This document shows positions 35,245 through 40,149 of a stretch of DNA of 40,149 nucleotides, one piece after another. Numbering within the stretch: position 1 is the stretch's first letter; every line of letters begins with the position of its first letter. Both the position numbers and the translations under genes were made by a program. The DNA comes from an uncultured Microscilla sp. (GTDB taxonomy: Bacteria; Bacteroidota; Bacteroidia; Cytophagales; Microscillaceae), in the NCBI RefSeq assembly GCF_947493425.1, contig NZ_CANLRP010000072.1:1-40149 (forward strand), given 5' to 3'. Below the pieces are notes generated by a model. The model saw only the letters and a list, made by a program, of their open reading frames with translations, was not told the origin of the DNA and searched no databases.

Positions 35245-36341
35245 ACCTTTAATAACTTAGCTTCTTCGGTTTCCCAATAAATCTCCGTTGTGTTTGCTTC
35301 GTGTGGGTAAAAATGCTGTTGGCAGGCCTGAGTCCAATGGTGGGGAGCATCTGCCAGATGATCAAAATCAAGCAAGAGTCCAGCATCGTACCGTTGTATA
35401 AAACCCGCCCATGCTTCATTGATTTGTACCAACATAGGTGTTTGCAACGCCACACATTCATAAAATTTGGTGGGAATTCGGTTTTTTACACTTTGGTTTA
35501 TCTGATAAGGCAACAACGCAAAATGAGCTTGTTGCAAGTGAGCAATAATGCGGGCATGAGGTACAGGAGTTCGACTGACTTCTAACTGAATAAAAGAGTA
35601 TTGAGCAGCCAATTGCTGCAGTCGTTGCCAGTCTTGAGCTTGGGGGCAATGTCCCACAATCACCAACCGAACCGTAGGAACTTGTGGGTGCAAAGCTTTT
35701 ACCCACTCAATGGCGCTAAACACCCCATACGCTTCAGATACAGTACCCGAATATACCAGCCATCCGGTGGTTCGTTGGTTACTCGTTATTTGCATTAATC
35801 GATTAATTTTATTAGCCACTACCGTACTTTTAGTTTGCACAAAAGGCATTTCGGTCAGGTAACAGGCTTCTGCCAAAAAATAATGCTTTATGTTGGGGTG
35901 CACCAGGCGTTCTATAGCCCGAATGCCCCACGCCAGTGGTAAGCGTAGCCACCAGGCAAAAACCTGGGTATAACGTACATTGCGGTAGTAGTTTTCCTGT
36001 ACGTCGTATACAATGTGCACCTTGCGAAACCAACTGTATAGGTACACCGGCAGCAGCAATTCAAAAGTTGCCACGACTACTACTTGGGGTTTGAGCTGCC
36101 ATAGTTTGCGCAAAAAACGGATACCTGCCCCCAGGCGTGCCCACGACAAGCGACTAAATTTGTATAAAGGGTGAAAGTGCACATTTTTGGCAAGAGGGTA
36201 GGGGGTGTTTGCCGGGCAAAAGCCGATCAGGTGAAAGGTGTCTTGGGGGAAGCGTTGGGCGAGCGATTGCCCTATTTTCTGATACAACCGTACGTCATTT
36301 ACGGGCTTGAGTATAGAGGCTAATACAATGGTAAGAGACAT
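35205..36341 (-). CDS. GT4-like glycosyltransferase
   Basis: A 378-residue protein. The ATG at 36341 gives the canonical first strand MSLTIVLASILKPVNDVR; a TTG five codons upstream is less likely. It has the two-domain GT-B plan: an N-terminal domain with basic RKLWQLKPQVVVVATFELLL and a C-terminal domain with WLVYSGTVSEAYGVFSAIEW, followed by IPTKFYECVALQTPMLVQ, the nucleotide-sugar binding loop of GT4-type enzymes (usual form PxKxxExxAxGxPV). It probably transfers a sugar in envelope or exopolysaccharide synthesis. The acceptor is unknown. Confidence 0.82.
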   Translation of the reverse strand: MSLTIVLASILKPVNDVRLYQKIGQSLAQRFPQDTFHLIGFCPANTPYPLAKNVHFHPLYKFSRLSWARLGAGIRFLRKLWQLKPQVVVVATFELLLPVYLYSWFRKVHIVYDVQENYYRNVRYTQVFAWWLRLPLAWGIRAIERLVHPNIKHYFLAEACYLTEMPFVQTKSTVVANKINRLMQITSNQRTTGWLVYSGTVSEAYGVFSAIEWVKALHPQVPTVRLVIVGHCPQAQDWQRLQQLAAQYSFIQLEVSRTPVPHARIIAHLQQAHFALLPYQINQSVKNRIPTKFYECVALQTPMLVQINEAWAGFIQRYDAGLLLDFDHLADAPHHWTQACQQHFYPHEANTTEIYWETEEAKLLKVWKKIRQQVSPSE

Positions 36342-36459
36342 ATAGTGATACTTCAAATGGGATAAAAGTTGGATTTTAACATTGCTTTGCTGCAGGGAGG
36401 TAAACCATCAAACTATTCAAATAACTGAGTTTTTGGTCAACCCTGCCATTCAAAGTACA

Positions 36460-38664
36460 TTAAGCGCCAGGCAATATAAACTTAAAACTACTCCCTTTTC
36501 CTTGTTCACTCTCTACCCATATTTTGCCCCCATTCTTTTCTACCAGCTCCTTACACAACAACAACCCCAAGCCCGTCCCTTTCTCTTGGTGGGTGCCATC
36601 AGTGGTAAAGTGCGAATCTACTTTAAACAGTTTTCGGGCATCTTCCGGGGCAAGACCTACCCCAGTGTCTTGTACTGTTACTTCTACCTGGTGTTTGCCT
36701 ATAGCCTGGCAATGCACCGTGATTGAGCCCTCATTGGTAAACTTAATGGCATTGGATACCAGGTTTCTTATCACAATATCTATCATTTGCGCATCTACCA
36801 TTACCTGGCACGATGCATCCAGGTTTTTCACCAATTCAATCTTTTTGCCTTGGGCATTCAGTGCCAATAGGTTAAACGTATCATCTACCAACTCGGGCAA
36901 ACTTGTGGGTTGTACCTTCATTTTCATCAGCCCCATTTGCGACCGTGACCAATGCAAAAGGTTGTCGAGCAAATCGAGCGTACTTTTTACCGAATTGATC
37001 ATCTGTGAAGTAAGCTCTTGAATTTCTTCGGGAGTCATTGCCTCTTTCTGCAAGCGCATCAAGTTCAAAAAACCACTGACCGTATTGAGTGGCGAACGCA
37101 AGTCGTGGGCAATCACCGAAAACAAGCGATCTTTCATACTATTCGACAAGTGTAGCTCTTCTTGCGATTCCTGCAGTTGGCTATTGAGCACCCTTAATTG
37201 TTGGTTGGCTTTGTGCTTAAAGTGATAGTTGTTATATAAGACAGTGGCGATTACAATGACCAGCAACAAGCCCATGAGCAACAGAGCTTCTATTTGTGAG
37301 TCTCGCTTGAGTTTTTGTTTTTGCAATTCATTTTGCTTTTTAAGCAAGGCTTTCTCTTTTTGAAGCATCACCACTTCTTTTTCCTTCTTTTGTTTTTCGT
37401 GGTGTTCCTGCATTGCTTTAATCTCTGCCACTGGGTCGCGGTTGCCACCCAGCGAGTCGGTCAGTTGTTGGTGGAGCTTATAAAACCGGGCAAAATTTGC
37501 CTGGTCATTCAACCTGAGGTAAGCATTGTATAAAAACTGATAAGTTTCCATCATCTGAAAACGTTCTTTATCGGCAAAAGCTTTATTGAGTGCTTGTTGG
37601 TGAAACTTAAGCGCTTTGATATGATTACCTTGCTGTGCATAAAAATACCCCAAATCGTTCAAGGTTTGTACTTCTTCACGTTTGGTGTTGAGCTGTCGGC
37701 TTATGTTGAGGGCTTTATTGAAAAAGTGGAGTGCTTTTTTATAGTTTTTTTGCTGTAAAAAAACTTGTCCTAAGCCACGCAATGACCTAATTTCTGCTTT
37801 GCGAAAGCCAATGCCCTGTTTCAGTCGAAGTGCGTCAAAGTACAGCTCCTTGGCTCTCTCGTATTGGCGCAACTCGGTATATACCCTGGCTTGGTCGTGC
37901 CAGGCGGTAGCTACTCCTTTTTTGTCTTGTAATTGCTGACTTATCTTCAGTGATTCTTCAAATGACTTCAAGGCCTGGGGGTAGTTATGGCTGCGCAAGT
38001 GCAAATTGCCCAAAGCATCTAATGACTTAGACACTTCTCGCTGATCATTGATGGTTTTGCGCACCTCAAGGGCTTTGTACTGGTATTCGAGGGCTTTGGC
38101 ATAATAATGCTTGCGTGCATATATAAAACTGATATTGCTCAAAATAGCGCCGGTTTCTTTGTTGTTTTTCAGGGCTTGTGCTATTTGCAAGGCTTTGAAT
38201 TGATAACTCAAGGCAATATCATATTGGTTGAGGTGGTAACAGCTCACCCCTAATTTGTAGAGCGATGCAGCTTTAATGGCTTGGTTTTGAATAGAGTCGC
38301 CAATAGACAAAGATTGAAAGAAAACCCGAAAAGCCTCTTTGTATTCGCCTTGGTCGAGATAATATTCACCTACTTGGTTGAGCGAAGTAGAAATAAGGGC
38401 TTTGTCACGCAGTTGGTTGGCTATTGCCAAGGCTTGCCGGGCATATTGCAACGATTTAACGGCAGAATTAGACAGGTGCACATCGGCAAGAGCATTGAGC
38501 AAGCCTACTGTTTCTTTAGTATTGGGTGGAGTGTTTTGAAGGCGTGCCTGGAGACTGTCAATAAGCAATGTATGGGTGGCAACCGATGCTTTTTGGGCAA
38601 AGCTATGGTGTAGGCAAGTAATAAAAATTAAAATAAGGCAATGGACACAATCCCTATATTTCAT
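36460..38664 (-). CDS. TPR-containing sensor histidine kinase
   Basis: A 734-residue sensor kinase. Signal sequence about 1-24; periplasmic tetratricopeptide repeats (about 60-395; repeated units such as YPQALKSFEESLKISQQLQD); a coiled-coil (about 405-440); one membrane helix (IEALLLMGLLLVIVIATVLY, about 445-465); then the cytoplasmic kinase. The phosphoacceptor is His520 in VIAHDLRSPLNTVSGF. The ATP domain has the N box RNLVSNAIKFTNEG, DTGVGL and GTGLGLLLCKELVEKNGG. No receiver domain or adjacent response regulator is seen, so it is an orphan kinase. The TPRs probably sense or bind a protein. Confidence 0.92.
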   Translation of the reverse strand: MKYRDCVHCLILIFITCLHHSFAQKASVATHTLLIDSLQARLQNTPPNTKETVGLLNALADVHLSNSAVKSLQYARQALAIANQLRDKALISTSLNQVGEYYLDQGEYKEAFRVFFQSLSIGDSIQNQAIKAASLYKLGVSCYHLNQYDIALSYQFKALQIAQALKNNKETGAILSNISFIYARKHYYAKALEYQYKALEVRKTINDQREVSKSLDALGNLHLRSHNYPQALKSFEESLKISQQLQDKKGVATAWHDQARVYTELRQYERAKELYFDALRLKQGIGFRKAEIRSLRGLGQVFLQQKNYKKALHFFNKALNISRQLNTKREEVQTLNDLGYFYAQQGNHIKALKFHQQALNKAFADKERFQMMETYQFLYNAYLRLNDQANFARFYKLHQQLTDSLGGNRDPVAEIKAMQEHHEKQKKEKEVVMLQKEKALLKKQNELQKQKLKRDSQIEALLLMGLLLVIVIATVLYNNYHFKHKANQQLRVLNSQLQESQEELHLSNSMKDRLFSVIAHDLRSPLNTVSGFLNLMRLQKEAMTPEEIQELTSQMINSVKSTLDLLDNLLHWSRSQMGLMKMKVQPTSLPELVDDTFNLLALNAQGKKIELVKNLDASCQVMVDAQMIDIVIRNLVSNAIKFTNEGSITVHCQAIGKHQVEVTVQDTGVGLAPEDARKLFKVDSHFTTDGTHQEKGTGLGLLLCKELVEKNGGKIWVESEQGKGSSFKFILPGA

Positions 38665-38936
38665 TGCTAAATACTTTGGCTAAAATTGTTGTGACATTTT
38701 TCTGACGATTTTCAAGATACACAAAAGCTTATGAATTTGCAATTAAGTGATAAGGGCGGTTAAGAGAAGCCCACCCCTACTCGTAGCGGCAAAGCTTCAG
38801 GTAACAAAACAACATTGTGGAGCAAATTAAATCCCTTTATTACCTGTGGCTCTTTGTGGTTGAGTCTGCGCTGGGGCAACCCTGCAAAACCTCTCAGCCT
38901 GTGATTAGCCACATTTGATAAGAAATACAAAAATTT
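38665..38936. other. Gene-free region between the kinase gene and the tmRNA promoter
   Basis: About 270 bases with no reading frame that looks coding. A possible weak stem AGGTAA/TTACCT spans a long loop (about 38799-38863). Nothing else is seen. Confidence 0.45.
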
Positions 38937-38967
38937 TTGTGAGTCTGTAACTATTTAGGTAACTTTG
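38937..38967 (+). promoter_or_regulatory. Promoter of tmRNA
   Basis: TTG (38937-38939, in a TTTTTG) is followed after 20 bases by TAACTTTG (38960-38967), a full -33/-7 match to the Bacteroidota promoter. Transcription would start near 38973, about 60 bases before mature tmRNA. Confidence 0.8.
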
Positions 38968-38980
38968 CGTCTTATCTCTT

Positions 38981-39037
38981 CCCGGAAAGCAAAAGAAATT
39001 GAATAAATTTCACTGCTTTTTTGGAAAGTATTCCGGG
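38981..39037 (+). other. tmRNA precursor leader hairpin
   Basis: CCCGGAA (38981-38987) pairs with TTCCGGG (39031-39037), which includes the first three bases of mature tmRNA. Inside it are AAGC/GCTT and GAAATT/AATTTC stems. The precursor 5' end is therefore folded away from the acceptor stem. Confidence 0.5.
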
Positions 39038-39400
39038 GCCGACTTGGAATTGACAGCTTGTGTATTGTAAGCGTAAGCACGTCGGGAGATGGATGCTCCT
39101 CCTGAAATTAATGCATTCACAACTATAATTGGCGAAAGAAATTACGCCCTAGCTGCCTAATTAAGAATTAGATAGCTTAGTGTCTCGCAAGTCCTACCTT
39201 TCTGCAGGATTTGCAATAGAGGCATCACAAAGCAGAAATAGTCATAGCAAAGGCACGGTGCTGTGGCGAAACAAAGTGTCTAAGGTTGGGTATTGGTTTG
39301 ATGTGCACCTGTCTCAACTCGAAAAAACAAGTACAATCTAAACGTGTAGAAAGCTCTTGCTTTCCTTGTCTGGACGAGGGTTCAAATCCCTCCGGCTCCA
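39035..39400 (+). ncRNA. ssrA: Transfer-messenger RNA (tmRNA)
   Basis: A 366-base tmRNA. The 5' end GGGGCCG pairs with CGGCTCC near the 3' end (39393-39399) into a 7-bp acceptor stem with the alanine identity pair G3-U70. The T arm is GAGGG-TTCAAAT-CCCTC (39377-39393). The tag reading frame is GGC GAA AGA AAT TAC GCC CTA GCT GCC TAA (39131-39160), giving (A)GERNYALAA, closely like other Bacteroidota tags. CCA is not encoded: after discriminator A (39400) the sequence is CAAC. It rescues stalled ribosomes with SmpB and marks the broken proteins for degradation. Confidence 0.95.
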
Positions 39401-39415
39401 CAACTAAAAACACTT

Positions 39416-39457
39416 AACCCTTTGTAGATCATTGATTTACAAAGGGTTTTGTTTTTT
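39416..39457 (+). terminator. Intrinsic terminator of tmRNA
   Basis: An 11-bp perfect stem AACCCTTTGTA/TACAAAGGGTT (39416-39426 with 39438-39448) is followed by TTGTTTTTT. It lies 16 bases past the mature 3' end. Confidence 0.92.
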
Positions 39458-39527
39458 GAGGGGTACAGTTTAGAGTACACCTGCCCCTGGTTTATAATGC
39501 TTGATCAAATTCCACTGCACCCTAAAG

Positions 39528-39877
39528 CCATCGGGCACACGGCTTGCGCCGGATGGTTTGCAGGCTCCTTTTACCCTTATTTACTGGTGTTAAGTCTGAA
39601 GGCTTTTAACAACCGACCTCGATTCCAGCACCTGAGGGCATTTTTCAGTATTCCGAAAAACGAGTGTAGAAGGTTGTTCTGCGATTTTCTGGTTGCTTGT
39701 GAAGACACAAGCAACGGCGTAGAATGATTAAAAAGTTATTCTGCAAAGCGGAACAACTGTCTTTATGCTGGTTTAAGTTTTTTAACTTAAACCCTTTGAT
39801 CCTGAGAAGTTTGCAATTTCTCTGCCTTGAAAAGGCAAATACGCTCAAGAGAAGTTTTCGTTTCTCGCCTGCGCAGG
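39528..39877. repeat. Hairpin-dense region after tmRNA
   Basis: At least seven inverted repeats occur in 350 bases: 39528-39556 (9 positions, one mismatch), 39692-39715 (10 bp, loop AAGA), 39735-39757 (about 10 positions, one mismatch), 39770-39793 (10 bp perfect, loop TTTT), 39804-39822, 39823-39837 (6 bp) and 39849-39866. A self-complementary CCTGCGCAGG follows at 39868-39877. No open frame here is convincingly coding. Function unknown. Confidence 0.6.
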
Positions 39878-40149
39878 TCTGGTAAATAAAAAGTAGTGGT
39901 GTGGCTATATTTAATTCTAACAAACCTACCAATACTCCGCAGTGATTTTAGTTAAATTTGGTTACTGATTATCAAACGGTTATGAGTTTAAAAACTATTT
40001 AATTACGTGTTTAGACGTAAAACTGAAACCCTTTGAAAAATAAAGCAAGTAAACAAATTTAATGTAAGCTATTGATTAACTTCGTTGAGCTCGCCGTAGC
40101 AGAGCTACAGGCTCGGGTGTGCCCTGAAACAAAGCATAACAAGCTTTGT
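39878..40149. other. AT-rich end of window without genes
   Basis: No coding frame is recognised. It ends with two hairpins: 40093-40112 (GCC-GTAGC-AGA-GCTAC-A-GGC) and ACAAAGC/GCTTTGT (40129-40135 with 40143-40149), the second reaching the window edge. Confidence 0.5.
40093..40112. repeat. Hairpin related to the one in MITE-like element 2
   Basis: GTAGC-AGA-GCTAC extended by GCC/GGC with one bulged A. The core resembles CGTAGC-AGC-GCTACG at 26890-26904. Confidence 0.45.

Noticed and set aside
21043..38763. The 13-mer TAAGGGCGGTTAA at 21043-21055 and 38751-38763
   Set aside because: About a dozen 13-base matches are expected by chance in a window this long.
39225..39413. 62-residue minus-strand frame with EPEGFEPSSR
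   Set aside because: It is antisense to tmRNA. The GFEPSSR string is the well-known false protein from the complement of a tRNA-like T arm.
39449..39932. Two open frames (39449-39727 plus, 39645-39932 minus)
   Set aside because: Composition and content are not protein-like, they overlap each other on opposite strands and run through the hairpin cluster.

Overview
This window comes from the chromosome of a member of the Bacteroidota, most likely a gliding marine Cytophagales (Microscilla-like) bacterium. The evidence is a GldG gliding-motility gene, a type IX secretion (T9SS) sorting domain on a secreted beta-helix protein, Bacteroidota -7 promoter boxes of the form TAnnTTTG, an ssrA tag of the Bacteroidota type ((A)GERNYALAA), and the gene block rpsU / xer recombinase / hpf. 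The genus is inferred from general protein style and was not tested.

Layout. 1-4.4 kb: two tandem paralogous secreted right-handed beta-helix proteins (minus). 4.4-4.6 kb: a MITE-like element of about 190 bp with TAA flanks. 4.8-6.5 kb: hpf, xer recombinase and rpsU (minus), with a promoter and terminators. 6.6-8.2 kb: a macro-domain protein (plus) converging on a secreted M48-type zinc protease (minus). 8.35-10.06 kb: two tandem DUF4197 lipoproteins (minus). 10.2-12.7 kb: two tandem M20 amidohydrolases (plus). 13-14.2 kb: Na/Pi symporter. 14.3-14.8 kb: unknown secreted protein. 15.2-19.9 kb: penicillin-binding protein 1C followed by a 25-repeat leucine-rich-repeat protein. 20-20.9 kb: periplasmic thioredoxin-like protein. 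21-22.8 kb: gldG, divergent from two small lipoproteins that resemble the N-terminal domain of GldM, followed by an AraC-type regulator and a DUF983 protein (plus). 25.7-26.7 kb: an overlapping gene pair that looks like a ParE-type toxin-antitoxin module, whose toxin carries a long repetitive acidic tail. A second MITE-like element lies immediately upstream of the pair. 27.2-33.2 kb: an RND efflux operon (adaptor, permease, TolC-type channel; minus). 33.7-36.3 kb: PqiA-like membrane protein (plus), then a glycosyltransferase and an overlapping SLOG-like gene (minus). 36.5-38.7 kb: TPR-containing sensor histidine kinase (minus). 39.0-39.4 kb: tmRNA (ssrA) with promoter, leader hairpin and terminator. 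39.5-40.15 kb: no gene, but an unusually dense run of hairpins.

How the parts fit. Most genes are housekeeping or envelope functions: peptidoglycan synthesis, efflux, protein secretion, gliding, ribosome rescue and hibernation. The accessory or less-explained signals are the ParE-like pair with its tail, the two MITE-like elements, the GldM-like lipoproteins, and the hairpin field after tmRNA. No CRISPR array, rRNA, complete insertion sequence or prophage is visible.
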